A stretch of 53,247 bases of DNA, taken from positions 1 to 53,247 of the forward strand of contig JADZDP010000022.1 in NCBI GenBank assembly GCA_020850995.1, given 5' to 3'. Both the position numbers and the translations under genes were made by a program. Source of the DNA: Deltaproteobacteria bacterium. Its GTDB lineage: Bacteria > Myxococcota > UBA727 > VGSZ01. This document shows positions 1 through 7,990 of this stretch, piece after piece (within the stretch, counting starts at the first letter, position 1; each line of letters starts with the position of its first letter). Under the pieces are notes generated by a model. That model was not told the origin of the DNA. It did no database searches and saw nothing but the letters and a program-made list of their open reading frames with translations.

Positions 1-131
1 GTCACCGACGTCGACGTGTGCAAAGACCCCGCGCGCGAACTTCTTCGCCTGCCTGATGCGTGCCATCCGGCGATCGGATCACGATCCGGCGGCGTTGGAA
101 CGCGGAAAGATCAGCCCAATGGTGAGCCGAG

Positions 132-182
132 ATCGGGGGAGCCCCCGCGGCGCCATCGGGCCTCCCCCGATTTCGGGGGAGG
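132..182. repeat. Three copies of a CGGGGGAG motif forming alternative hairpins
   Basis: Seen directly: ATCGGGGGAG at 132-141, its complement CTCCCCCGAT at 162-171, and a third copy TCGGGGGAGG at 173-182. Arms 161-170 and 173-182 form a perfect 10-bp inverted repeat with a 2-nt centre, and 132-141 can pair with 162-171 instead. It lies about 260 nt beyond the end of the leftmost minus-strand gene. There is no T-run, so it is not a classic intrinsic terminator. Apart from this I see no gene in 1-438; the long open frames there look like GC-driven shadows. Confidence 0.5.
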
Positions 183-438
183 AGCCGCGATCCCATGCGG
201 CTCCGCGAGGGAGGGGGCTTCAGGCGTCACGAGTTCAGGGACACGCCCTAGGTCCCCGTCCGGGCGGCAAGGTCTCGCCGCCGGATCCGACGGATCCGGC
301 CCTCGGTCTGCTGTGGCGCTGGCGACGGCGATCGCGCAGTCGGCCGAGGCGCCGCGTTGGTCGGCCAAGCGCCGAGCTGGCCCACCGGGAATCAGCGGTG
401 GACAGTGTGGCGACGTCGCGATCAGGCTCCAAGCGGGG

Positions 439-807
439 TCAGGGCGCGCCGGCGCCGGTGGCGTCTTCGGCGTCCATGGCTCCACGCAGGTGCATGAACG
501 ATCCGATCAACCACAACAGCGAGCCTGCCCCGACGACCGCCAGCGAGCCTCTGGCAGCGGGCAGCGCGTTTCGCAGCAGGATGTCGGCCAGATCGGTGGT
601 GATGTTGCCGGCGAAGGTGATGACGCAATAGAGCACCACGCCGGTGATGGCGACGACGAAGCCGGCCACCACCAGACGATTGCCTGTCCTTTGCAGTGCA
701 ACGGCGCCGGCTGCCCGCTCGCTCCGTGCGTCGGCTGGGAAGGCGCTATCCGCGAGCAAGGGTGCAGCAGGCGCGACCTCTGGCCACGACGTGACTTCAC
801 CGGTCAT
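439..807 (-). CDS. Small two-helix membrane protein, copy 1 (after the TDT transporter)
   Basis: A 122-residue protein with no family I can name. The ATG at 807 overlaps the stop of the TDT transporter gene as ATGA, and GGGAGG lies just upstream, so this start is preferred over longer ones. Two hydrophobic segments are visible: about residues 47-67 (VVAGFVVAITGVVLY region) and about 90-108 (LAVVGAGSLLWLIGS region). They are joined by a short loop containing DLADILLRNALP. The stretch from ALQR to LRGAMD aligns without gaps to the protein at 2068-2355, with roughly 37 of 77 residues identical. Translational coupling to the transporter suggests an accessory subunit or partner, but that is inference. 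The N-terminal 35 residues are Ala/Pro-rich and not shared. Confidence 0.8.
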   Translation of the reverse strand: MTGEVTSWPEVAPAAPLLADSAFPADARSERAAGAVALQRTGNRLVVAGFVVAITGVVLYCVITFAGNITTDLADILLRNALPAARGSLAVVGAGSLLWLIGSFMHLRGAMDAEDATGAGAP

Positions 808-1985
808 GACGAACCTCCCGCGGTGGGTTGGTTGGCGCTCGCCCGCTCGAGCACCGCGAACCGGGACTCGGCGGGGTTGCTGCTCGTCGAGGGCTGCGCC
901 AGTGCCCGCTCGGCGAGGAGGAAGACATAGAGGTAGCGAGTCACCAGACCCGAGAACGTGAACATCCACGTGATGATGGCCACGACGACGAAGGCGCGTG
1001 CGAGCCAGGCGAGGAACGGCAGGTCAAAGGTGTCCACCAGGCGGTACGTGCACACCGAGTACATGCCGAAGGGGAACACCATCCCCCAGTACAGCGGGTC
1101 GTAGCCGAAGCTGACGCGCCGCACGAAGTGGCGCCAGATCCCGAGCACCAGCAGCATCGGGATCCACCAGGTCGCCGTTGCCCAAAAGAGCAGCGTGAAG
1201 CCCTTCACGAAGGGCAACAGCGAGGCCAGGAACGCCGAGTCGCCCGCCGCCGCCACCAGGGATGTGCCCGCCAACGTCGAGATGGCCACCGCTCCCATGT
1301 TGATCCAGTACGGCGGCATCAGGTCCGTGGGCGAGAACTTGAAGAACGTGTAGCGATAGAAGATCAGCGAGATCATCCAGATGTAGAGCATCCCGCCGCA
1401 CAGCCAGAACGAGGTCAGCAAGAACAGCGCCGCGTCGCGGTTGGCGATGCGATCGGGCAACACCTGGCATCCGAGCACGCAGATGGACTGGGTGGCGACC
1501 ACGGCGACCAGCCAGCCGCCGTTGATCCCCTCGGCCAGCGTCGGCTTCTCCGCACGGATGCTCAGCGCGACGAACACGGTGTACATGCTGACGGCCCACA
1601 GCACGAGCGCGAACACCCACAGCGCGAAGCCGACGGCGGGGAGGTGTCGCAGCAACGTGAACTGTGTGCCGAGGACACCGGTGGCAGCGACCGACGTGAA
1701 GAAGCCGGGCGCGCGCTGGTGGATGGTCCAGTCGGCGAGGAACGCCTTGGGAAAGAACGCGACCCGCGCGGCCGTGGCGAGCCAGATCGCGACGTACGAC
1801 ACCAGGTTGATCCAGAAGAGCGCTCCCGACAGGTCGCGCAGCCCGAGCAGGTGGCACGCGATCGACACGATCCCCGTGGCCATCGACATCGCGAAGTAGG
1901 CCGGGTGCATCGTCGACAGCCGCTCGCGGACATGCCCACGCAGGCGTGCCCAGCGAGCGATCGGGGTCGACGGATGAGCCTCCAT
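804..1985 (-). CDS. TDT-family (TehA/SLAC1/Mae1-type) anion or C4-dicarboxylate transporter
   Basis: A 393-residue integral membrane protein. The segment HPAYFAMSMATGIVS near residue 45 matches the first-helix signature of the tellurite-resistance/dicarboxylate transporter family, and about ten hydrophobic helices follow, the normal number for this fold. Family members export or channel small anions (dicarboxylates, sulfite, chloride or nitrate); the substrate here cannot be read from sequence. The ATG at 1985 has GAGGTG a few bases upstream. The 3' end overlaps the following small membrane protein gene by 4 nt. It lies downstream of an FNT channel and a paralogous small membrane protein, which suggests a shared job in anion traffic. 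The C-terminal 30 residues are polar and probably cytoplasmic. Confidence 0.85.
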   Translation of the reverse strand: MEAHPSTPIARWARLRGHVRERLSTMHPAYFAMSMATGIVSIACHLLGLRDLSGALFWINLVSYVAIWLATAARVAFFPKAFLADWTIHQRAPGFFTSVAATGVLGTQFTLLRHLPAVGFALWVFALVLWAVSMYTVFVALSIRAEKPTLAEGINGGWLVAVVATQSICVLGCQVLPDRIANRDAALFLLTSFWLCGGMLYIWMISLIFYRYTFFKFSPTDLMPPYWINMGAVAISTLAGTSLVAAAGDSAFLASLLPFVKGFTLLFWATATWWIPMLLVLGIWRHFVRRVSFGYDPLYWGMVFPFGMYSVCTYRLVDTFDLPFLAWLARAFVVVAIITWMFTFSGLVTRYLYVFLLAERALAQPSTSSNPAESRFAVLERASANQPTAGGSS

Positions 1986-2067
1986 GCACCTCTACCTTGA
2001 GTCCGCTCCGCCTTCCTTCGTGGGGGACGAAGCGCGATCGAAGCGCGTGAGCATCAATCGCCGAGCA

Positions 2068-2355
2068 TCAGGGTCCGTCCTCCATGGCCCCGCGCAGACA
2101 GGCGAACGAGCCGACGATCCAAGTGACGGTGCCGAGCCCGAGCAGCGCGAGCGTGGCACGCCCGAACGGCACGGCGTTCTCCAACAGCAAGTCGCCCATG
2201 TCGGCGTTAAAGCCACCGGACAAGCACGCCATGCAGTACAGCACGATGCCGACGACGGTGATGCCGTAGCCCACGACGACCAGGCGGCGCCCGTTGCGCT
2301 GCAACGCCTCGGCGCGGGGCAGCGGCGGCGAGAGGGTGGCGACCTCGGGGCTCAT
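2068..2355 (-). CDS. Small two-helix membrane protein, copy 2 (after the FNT channel)
   Basis: A 95-residue paralogue of the protein at 439-807; I do not recognise a named family. The ATG at 2355 is preceded by GGAGG at good spacing. Two transmembrane segments are visible, about residues 25-45 (VVVGYGITVVGIVLY region) and 67-86 (LALLGLGTVTWIVGS region). Between them sits an acidic DMGDLLLENAVP loop, and a conserved C-terminal LRGAME motif follows. The Tyr-Cys pair ending helix 1 and the Trp in helix 2 are kept in both copies. It sits 167 nt downstream of the FNT channel gene and 82 nt upstream of the TDT gene. Conservation of this protein after two unrelated anion transporters argues for a common accessory function, which is inference. 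Confidence 0.8.
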   Translation of the reverse strand: MSPEVATLSPPLPRAEALQRNGRRLVVVGYGITVVGIVLYCMACLSGGFNADMGDLLLENAVPFGRATLALLGLGTVTWIVGSFACLRGAMEDGP

Positions 2356-2522
2356 GGCGAACCTCCAACCCGACGACGAATGCCGGGCTCGGGCACCGCC
2401 GTGGCGACGGCGTGCTTGGTGATCAGAGGATGCGCGCGCCGTTCGCAGCCCGCTATCGGCGAAGCTCCGACGGCGACGTGGGAGCTACGCAACCCTCGGT
2501 GTCAGTGTTTGTCTGATGCTTG

Positions 2523-3389
2523 TCAGACGGAGCCGGCGTCGACCAATCGCACCGGCTCGCTCGCCGGAGACGGGGCGTGCGGCGTCGAGGGCAATGCCGC
2601 GCCGTTCGCACGTGCGTGCGTAAACCACAGCGCGAGGCCGGTGAAGACGCCGCCGCCGACGATGTTGCCGAGGGTGACCGGCAACTGATTCCAAACCCAC
2701 CAGTCCGATAGGCCGATATTGGCGCCCATCAACATACCGGTCGGGATGATGAACATGTTGACCACCGAGTGCTCGTAGCCGTGGGCGAAGAAGATGGTGA
2801 TGGGCAGCCACATCGCCGTGATCTTCCCGACGGTCGATCGCGAGACGAACGCGAGCACGGTGCCGATGGTCACCATCCAGTTGCACAGCACCGCCTTGAC
2901 CAGCGAGGCGGCCAGGCCCGGCGCGCCGTGCTCTTGGTACGCGATGGTCTTCTTGAGCGCGATGGTGCGCGCGACCTCTGCCAACGCGCCGCCGTCGTCG
3001 TGGCCGGCATAGGTGACGGCACACCAGAACAAGACCGCGTAGCCGACGCTGCCGATCAGGTTGCCGAGGTAGACCCAGAGCCACGAGCGGCCTAGCTCGA
3101 ACATGGTGATGCGCCCGGCGGCCACCGCCTGCGGCATGAGCGCGAAGTTGCCGGTGACGAGCTCGAGCCCGAGCAAGACGAGGATGACGAAGCCGACCGG
3201 GAACAAGAGCGCGCCGACGATCGCCGGCAGCCCTTGTGAGAGCACGACGAAGACGAGCGAGGTGGCGATGCCGAGGATGGCGCCCGACAGCACGCCGCGC
3301 AGCACCATGTCGGTGACGCTCAGGTGAGCCTTCTTGGTCGCGGCGGCGACCGTGGCTTCGACCAGCTCGGTGGGAGTGACGTTGTCCAT
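2523..3389 (-). CDS. Formate/nitrite transporter (FNT) family channel
   Basis: A 288-residue inner-membrane channel of the FocA/NirC family, which moves small monovalent anions such as formate, nitrite or hydrosulfide. Visible family signatures are GLELVTGNFALMP in the third helix region, LCNWMVTIG, and HGYEHSVVNMFIIP, which carries the conserved pore histidine. The length is typical of the family. I chose the ATG at 3389 because GGAGGTG lies 6 nt upstream; the open frame extends a further 34 residues without family character. The gene is 159 nt downstream of a NarL-like regulator, with room for its own promoter. Which anion is carried is not decided by the sequence. Confidence 0.9.
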   Translation of the reverse strand: MDNVTPTELVEATVAAATKKAHLSVTDMVLRGVLSGAILGIATSLVFVVLSQGLPAIVGALLFPVGFVILVLLGLELVTGNFALMPQAVAAGRITMFELGRSWLWVYLGNLIGSVGYAVLFWCAVTYAGHDDGGALAEVARTIALKKTIAYQEHGAPGLAASLVKAVLCNWMVTIGTVLAFVSRSTVGKITAMWLPITIFFAHGYEHSVVNMFIIPTGMLMGANIGLSDWWVWNQLPVTLGNIVGGGVFTGLALWFTHARANGAALPSTPHAPSPASEPVRLVDAGSV

Positions 3390-3548
3390 GCAGCACACCT
3401 CCGGCGCGCGCGTTCGTGAAAGCGCACGGCCGAGCTGTCCGTCAGGATGCGCGTCGCGGGCCAGGCCGGGTATCCAGCGGCGGCCGAGCACGGCGTAGGA
3501 GCGCTCGGCGTGTGCGCATCGGTGTTCGTCCTACATGAAGCAAGAGTG

Positions 3549-4190
3549 TCAGCCGACCAAACCGTTCCTGACCGCGTACTGGATGATCTCGGCGGTCGAC
3601 TGCAGCGCCATCTTCTCGAGGATGCGCGTGCGATAGGTGCTGACGGTCTTGACGCTGATGCCGAGCCGCTCCGCGATCTCGGTGACCGTCTTGGCGGCGG
3701 CGAGCAGCAGGAACACCTCGAGCTCGCGCGACGACAAGGTCTGGTGCGGGCTGGCCGGGTTCGTCGACCGGCCGCCCGCGATGTGATCGGCGAGCTGCTC
3801 GGCCAGCGCCTCCCCGAGGTAGCGCCGCCCGGCGCATACCGTGCGGACGGCGCGGAACAGCTCCTCGTCCGCCGCCTGCTCCTTGGTCAGGTAGGCGGAG
3901 GCGCCGTCGGCGAGCGCGCGCATGACGAACTGCCGCTCGCCGTACATCGACAGCACGATGACCGGCAGCTTGGGGCGCAGCTCCTTGACGCGCGGCAGCG
4001 CGGCGAGCCCGCTCTCGGCGCCGAGCGCGACGTCGAGGATGACCGCGTCCCAGTCCTTGCTCTTGACCGCGCTCAGGAGCTCCTGGGTGTTGGTCGCCTC
4101 GCCCACGACGACGTCGGGGAAGCCGCCCTCCAGCATGCGCTTCAAGCCCGAACGCACGATCGAGTGATCATCGGCGATCAGGATCTTCAT
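3549..4190 (-). CDS. NarL/FixJ-type response regulator
   Basis: A 213-residue two-component regulator. The receiver domain (about 1-120) has the acidic pair D7/D8, phospho-acceptor Asp53 in VILDVALG, Ser81 and Lys103. The C-terminal domain (about 145-210) is a LuxR-type helix-turn-helix: LSSRELEVFLLLAAAKTVTE followed by IAERLGISVKTVSTY. Its ATG overlaps the stop of the sensor kinase gene as ATGA, so the two are translationally coupled partners. The receiver is canonical and should be phosphorylated. The nearest downstream genes are the FNT and TDT transporter modules, the most likely but unproven targets. Confidence 0.92.
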   Translation of the reverse strand: MKILIADDHSIVRSGLKRMLEGGFPDVVVGEATNTQELLSAVKSKDWDAVILDVALGAESGLAALPRVKELRPKLPVIVLSMYGERQFVMRALADGASAYLTKEQAADEELFRAVRTVCAGRRYLGEALAEQLADHIAGGRSTNPASPHQTLSSRELEVFLLLAAAKTVTEIAERLGISVKTVSTYRTRILEKMALQSTAEIIQYAVRNGLVG

Positions 4191-5962
4191 GGCGTGTGCT
4201 CTACCCCGTTGCCGCCCGGCGATCGATGCGGCGCCCGGGAGGGGACGACCAGCGTGATGGTGGTGCCGGCGCCGGGCGCGCCCGTGATGGCGAAGGAGCC
4301 GCCGAGCAGCAGCGCACGCTCGCGCATGCCGAGGATGCCGAGCGAGCGCGGCCCCTCCGCGGCGCCGGGGTCGATGCCGCAACCGTCGTCGTGGATGGTC
4401 AGCGTCAAGGTGTCGTCGCGCTCGACGAGATCGATCGACACCACCGACGCGCCAGCGTGTCGGATTACGTTGGTGAGCGCTTCCTGAGTGACGCGAAACA
4501 CCGTGGTCGCCACCATGGGGTCGAGCGGCTCGTGCAGCCCCACGATGTGCACCGGGATGGCGAGCGCGGCCTTCTGTTCGCGGTCGCGCGCCAGCCAGTC
4601 GAGCGCCGGCGCCAGGCCGAGCCGATCGAGCACCGGCGGGCGCAAGTCGGACGAGATGCGCCGCACCGACTCGATGGCGCCGTCGACCTGGACGGTCATC
4701 TGCTCGAGCGCCTGCGCGCCGGCGTGGTCGACGTGATCCTGGGCGCACAACCGGCGCACCCGGGCCAGCTCCATCTTGAGACCGGTCAACAGCTGCCCGA
4801 GCTCGTCGTGCAGCTCGCGCGCGATGCGCCCCGCCTCCTCGTCGCGGATGCTCTGCAGGCGGTTCGACAGCGCGCGCAGCCGCTCCTGTGCGTCGCGCGC
4901 CTCTCGTTGGCGAGCCGCCAGCGAATCGGCCATGTTGCCAAAGGAGACCGCCAGCTCGCGCAGCTCGCCGTGCGTGCCGGGGATGGGCGCGCGTACCGAG
5001 AGGTCGCCCGCGCCAAAGCGCCGCACTGCGCGCGTCAGCGCTCGCAGCACACGCAAGACAGACAGCTCGGCCGCCAGCATCGCCGAGGCGATGGCGAACA
5101 CCGTGACCACGACCAGCCCGATCAGCGTGCGGTAGAACGCCAGGTCCGCGGTCGCCTGGACGCGGCTGTACGGCAGGCCGGCGACCACGTAGACACCCGG
5201 CATGTCGGTCATCGGCGTCGCTACCAGGTAGCGCGCCGCCGCCGGCTCGCCGAGATCGAGTACGGCGCCGTGCGGCCGATGAAGCGCCTCGGCCAACGCG
5301 GGCACACTGCGCCCTTGCTCGACTTGGAGGTCGTGTGCCCCTCCGCCGGAGCGCGCGAGCACGTGGCCGGCGCGATCGGCGATCAACAGCGAGTAGTCGG
5401 GCGGGAGGTTCGCCTGACGCGCCAGCTCGTCGAGCCAGCCGAGCTCGAGCGCGACGAAGGCGACGCTGCACACGCCGCCCGCGGCGCCACGAACCGCGAA
5501 GGCGAGGTGCATCACCGGGCGACCGACGAAGCCTACCGTGTACGTGCCGCTCTCGATCTCGCTCGAGCCGAGGGCGCGCTCGAATGCGGCGTTGTCGCGC
5601 AAGGTCGCAGCGTGCACCAGCGACGCTGCGCTGCAGACCACCTCGCCGCTCGGCGAGGCGACGCCGATATTGGCGAACTGCGGGAAGCCGCTCAACAGCA
5701 CCGGCAGATAGTCAGGACACACCGGCGCCGGTGGCGCTTCCTCGCACGCGAGGCCGGCGCCGAGCCGGCGCAGCAAGGCGCGTCCGCCGTTCAGCTCGTG
5801 CGCGTGCTCGCGCGACGCAAGACTGCCCAGGTGGCGCGCCTCGGTCTCCATGCGTCCCATCGCAGCATCGCGTTCACGTTCGGCGACGAGGAAGATGAAC
5901 ACGATGGCCGGCACCGACGCGAAACACGCCACCAGGATGAGGCGGCCGCGCAGCGTCGTCAT
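4187..5962 (-). CDS. NarX/UhpB-type membrane sensor histidine kinase
   Basis: A 591-residue sensor. Order of parts: transmembrane helix about 8-27, extracytoplasmic sensing region about 28-275 that resembles a Cache-type fold, second helix about 278-300, HAMP region about 300-355, HisKA_3 dimerisation domain with phospho-acceptor His385 in ARELHDELGQ, and a HATPase domain with N-box Asn497 (QEALTNVIRHA) and G-boxes DDGCGID and GILGMRER. This layout is that of the NarX/DegS class, which pairs with NarL-type regulators, and the next gene is one. The ATG at 5962 gives the usual short N-terminus; an in-frame GTG at 6034 would add 24 residues. Neither has a strong ribosome site. The ligand is unknown. 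Confidence 0.88.
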   Translation of the reverse strand: MTTLRGRLILVACFASVPAIVFIFLVAERERDAAMGRMETEARHLGSLASREHAHELNGGRALLRRLGAGLACEEAPPAPVCPDYLPVLLSGFPQFANIGVASPSGEVVCSAASLVHAATLRDNAAFERALGSSEIESGTYTVGFVGRPVMHLAFAVRGAAGGVCSVAFVALELGWLDELARQANLPPDYSLLIADRAGHVLARSGGGAHDLQVEQGRSVPALAEALHRPHGAVLDLGEPAAARYLVATPMTDMPGVYVVAGLPYSRVQATADLAFYRTLIGLVVVTVFAIASAMLAAELSVLRVLRALTRAVRRFGAGDLSVRAPIPGTHGELRELAVSFGNMADSLAARQREARDAQERLRALSNRLQSIRDEEAGRIARELHDELGQLLTGLKMELARVRRLCAQDHVDHAGAQALEQMTVQVDGAIESVRRISSDLRPPVLDRLGLAPALDWLARDREQKAALAIPVHIVGLHEPLDPMVATTVFRVTQEALTNVIRHAGASVVSIDLVERDDTLTLTIHDDGCGIDPGAAEGPRSLGILGMRERALLLGGSFAITGAPGAGTTITLVVPSRAPHRSPGGNGVEHTP

Positions 5963-6051
5963 GAAGGCGCTCGCGATCCACGCCGCAGTCGAGCGCTTCG
6001 ACTTCGAGGCCGCGGTGCTTGCGATGTCGGTCACGCCGCGATCACTGTACC

Positions 6052-6077
6052 GGCGCGCGGGAGAAATCTCACGCGCC
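6052..6077 (-). terminator. Possible hairpin after the CotH-like gene
   Basis: GGCGCG at 6052-6057 pairs with CGCGCC at 6072-6077, with an inner GAGA/TCTC stem at 6061-6070. It lies immediately downstream of the stop of the minus-strand CotH-like gene and before the kinase start. There is no T-run, so termination is uncertain. Confidence 0.35.
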
Positions 6078-6081
6078 GTGT

Positions 6082-7356
6082 TCAGGGCAGTTGGTCGCGC
6101 ACCACTTGCGGTCGATCGACGCAGAACTGCCGAACCCAGTCGAAGGCGTACTGGAAGTCCTCGACCGAATGCTCGGTCATGGTGTCGGCGAGGCGCGCCT
6201 CCTCGATCTGCGCACGGATGTCGTCGGCCATCGCCGGCAGATCGAGCCCTTCGAAGCGCGCGAGCTCCTCGGCGATGACGGCCTCGTACTCGGCGCGACA
6301 CGTCGGCGCGGCGACGCAGCGCTGCAGCAGCCAGCCGGCGGGCGCATACAGATCGACGAAGTCCCCGGCGTAGGGCTTCATCGCCATGTCCATGCCCCAA
6401 GGCAAGAGCGAGAACAGACCGCTCGCGGGCTCGTGGTAGAGCCGGTAGTTGTTTGGCCCAAACTGCGTGTAGGCGTAGCCGTCCCACTGATTGACGATGC
6501 CCTCCCACGCCGAGAAGCGCAGGAAGTGGTCGGTGTCGAGCACGCCGCTCACGTCGGCGAGCAGCGCGTCGTCTTGTGCGGCGTCGACCGCGGCAAACAG
6601 CGCCGTCAGATCGCTCCGGTCGTTCAGCGCCTCGTTGGTCTCGAGCTCGAAGCCTTGCTCGTTGCCGGGAAACCAATCCTGTCCGAGCTCCTCGTAGATG
6701 TTGCCGCTGTTGTCGGCGAACCAACGGCCGACGAAGCGCTTGTCCTCGGTTTCGACGTTCAGGTAGAGGCCGTAGCTCTCGCCGTTGACGTCGACGGTGA
6801 CATGGCTGGCGCGTGGCGCGGGCAGACCCGCGGCGCGAAAGCCCGCGTACACCAAGCGCTCGGCGACACAGGACGGATCCTCGAGCAGGCCGTTGAGCGT
6901 CAGCCGTTTGAGTCCGAGCAGCTCCTGGCCCGCGACGAACTCGTCGGTCTTGATCTTGAAGGCGGCCTTCTGCCCGAGCGGGCGCAGGTTGGCCTCGCCC
7001 TTCAGGTGCACGCCGACGTTGGCGACACTGACGTCGCCGCTCGGCAGCGCGACCGTCAGGTCACCGGGCACGTAGCTGCCGGGATCGACGTCGAGCGCGT
7101 CGACCGACGCCTGCGGCAGCGTGATGGAGAGGTGCAGCACGCGGCTCTCGTCGAACAAGAGCACGCTCAGGTCGGGCTCCCCTTCGCCCTCGCCCTCGCC
7201 TTCGCCCTCGCCTTCGCCCTCGCCCTCGCCTTCGCCTTCACCCTCGCCCTCGCCTTCACCTTCGCCCTCGCCCTCGGCCGGGTCCGACGGGACGATTGGG
7301 CACGCGACGACGAGCGGCAGCGCCGTGAGCAGGAGTGCGAGCAGGTTGCGAGGCAT
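6082..7356 (-). CDS. CotH-kinase-like surface lipoprotein with a Glu-Gly linker
   Basis: A 424-residue predicted lipoprotein. The signal peptide LLALLLTALPLVVAC gives Cys19 as the lipidation site. Residues 28-60 are an unbroken alternating Glu-Gly run that acts as a spacer. The rest resembles the CotH family, atypical secreted kinases first known from Bacillus spore coats: a VHLKGEANLRPL region, GLYLNVETEDKRF (the G-x-Y-x-x-x-E-x-x-D-x-x-F signature) and a later LPWGMDMAM that provides the metal-binding Asp. The family phosphorylates proteins or supports coat proteins; which applies here is unknown. Four Cys in the C-terminal half may form disulfides. It is the first gene before the two-component pair on the same strand. 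Confidence 0.82.
   Translation of the reverse strand: MPRNLLALLLTALPLVVACPIVPSDPAEGEGEGEGEGEGEGEGEGEGEGEGEGEGEGEGEPDLSVLLFDESRVLHLSITLPQASVDALDVDPGSYVPGDLTVALPSGDVSVANVGVHLKGEANLRPLGQKAAFKIKTDEFVAGQELLGLKRLTLNGLLEDPSCVAERLVYAGFRAAGLPAPRASHVTVDVNGESYGLYLNVETEDKRFVGRWFADNSGNIYEELGQDWFPGNEQGFELETNEALNDRSDLTALFAAVDAAQDDALLADVSGVLDTDHFLRFSAWEGIVNQWDGYAYTQFGPNNYRLYHEPASGLFSLLPWGMDMAMKPYAGDFVDLYAPAGWLLQRCVAAPTCRAEYEAVIAEELARFEGLDLPAMADDIRAQIEEARLADTMTEHSVEDFQYAFDWVRQFCVDRPQVVRDQLP
7177..7275 (-). repeat. Hexanucleotide repeat encoding a 33-residue Glu-Gly run
   Basis: Near-perfect tandem repeats of GAGGGC/GAAGGC (minus-strand sense) encode 17 Glu alternating with 16 Gly. Third-base GAG/GAA variation shows the peptide, not just the DNA, is kept. 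Repeats of this kind can change length by slippage; because the unit is 6 bp, the reading frame is preserved. Confidence 0.95.
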
Positions 7357-7589
7357 GAGCGAACGATAGCGCCTCTCGCGCCCACGAGCGCGAGATCCCG
7401 AGCAGAACTGCTCACCGCGTCAACGCGGAGCGCGGCCTCGCCCACCTGCTCGAGCACTCTGGCGCAGCCTCGACACGATCGTGCTGGCGGGCCGCGTCAC
7501 GTTCCAAACGTGCTGCTTCCCTCGACGGCGGCAGCGGGCGTAGTGCGGCGCACGACGAGAATCCACTCGTCATCGATCAGGAGCAGCAC

Positions 7590-7895
7590 ATGTACAAGAT
7601 CACCCGCACCGCGACGCTGAAGAACGCCTCCTTCGTGCCGAAGGCCATCGGCTGGGGCAAGGAGATGAGCGGCTTCATCAACAAGAACTACCCCGGCTTC
7701 AACGTGACCCTCGGCGTCGAGATGTTCGGCAAGACCGCCATCCACTGGACCTACCAGGCGAAGTCGCTGGCCGAGCTCGAGGCCGCGAACACCAAGCTGC
7801 TGCAGGACCAGAAGTACTGGGCGATGATCGAGAGCGGCAAGGACTTCTGGGTCGAGGGCAGCCTCAAGGACACCATCGTGATGCTGGTCGAGTAG
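7590..7895 (+). CDS. Small protein, probable dimeric alpha/beta barrel fold
   Basis: A 101-residue soluble protein with AGGAG 7 nt before its ATG. Its pattern (a first strand MYKITRTATL, an amphipathic helix, a strand FNVTLGVEMFG, a strand TAIHWTYQAKS, a helix SLAELEAANTKLLQDQKYWA, and a final strand with VEGSLKDTIVMLV) fits the ferredoxin-like dimeric barrel seen in NIPSNAP, EthD and ABM proteins. No catalytic residue stands out and I assign no reaction. A 15-bp palindrome (CACGTT-CCA-AACGTG, 7498-7512) lies about 80 nt upstream and might be an operator. The gene converges on the AstD-like gene. Confidence 0.8.
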   Translation: MYKITRTATLKNASFVPKAIGWGKEMSGFINKNYPGFNVTLGVEMFGKTAIHWTYQAKSLAELEAANTKLLQDQKYWAMIESGKDFWVEGSLKDTIVMLVE

Positions 7896-7990
7896 ACCGC
7901 ATGCGATCGCCCGTGGGAGCCCCGCGCCGGCAGCTGCCGTCGCTGGGCTCTCGCTCTTCTGGTGCGGTCGCTCACCCTTCGTGGCGCCGC

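Noticed and set aside
16..930. Long plus-strand open frame at the left edge
   Set aside because: It runs antisense through the small membrane protein gene, and its composition (Arg/Gly/Ser-rich) is that of a shadow frame.
3536..3552. Minus-strand sigma-54-like sequence upstream of the FNT gene
   Set aside because: Spacing is off by one and the -24 GG is not present.
6019..7620. 533-residue plus-strand frame opposite the CotH-like gene
   Set aside because: Antisense shadow; the minus-strand product has a signal peptide and CotH motifs.
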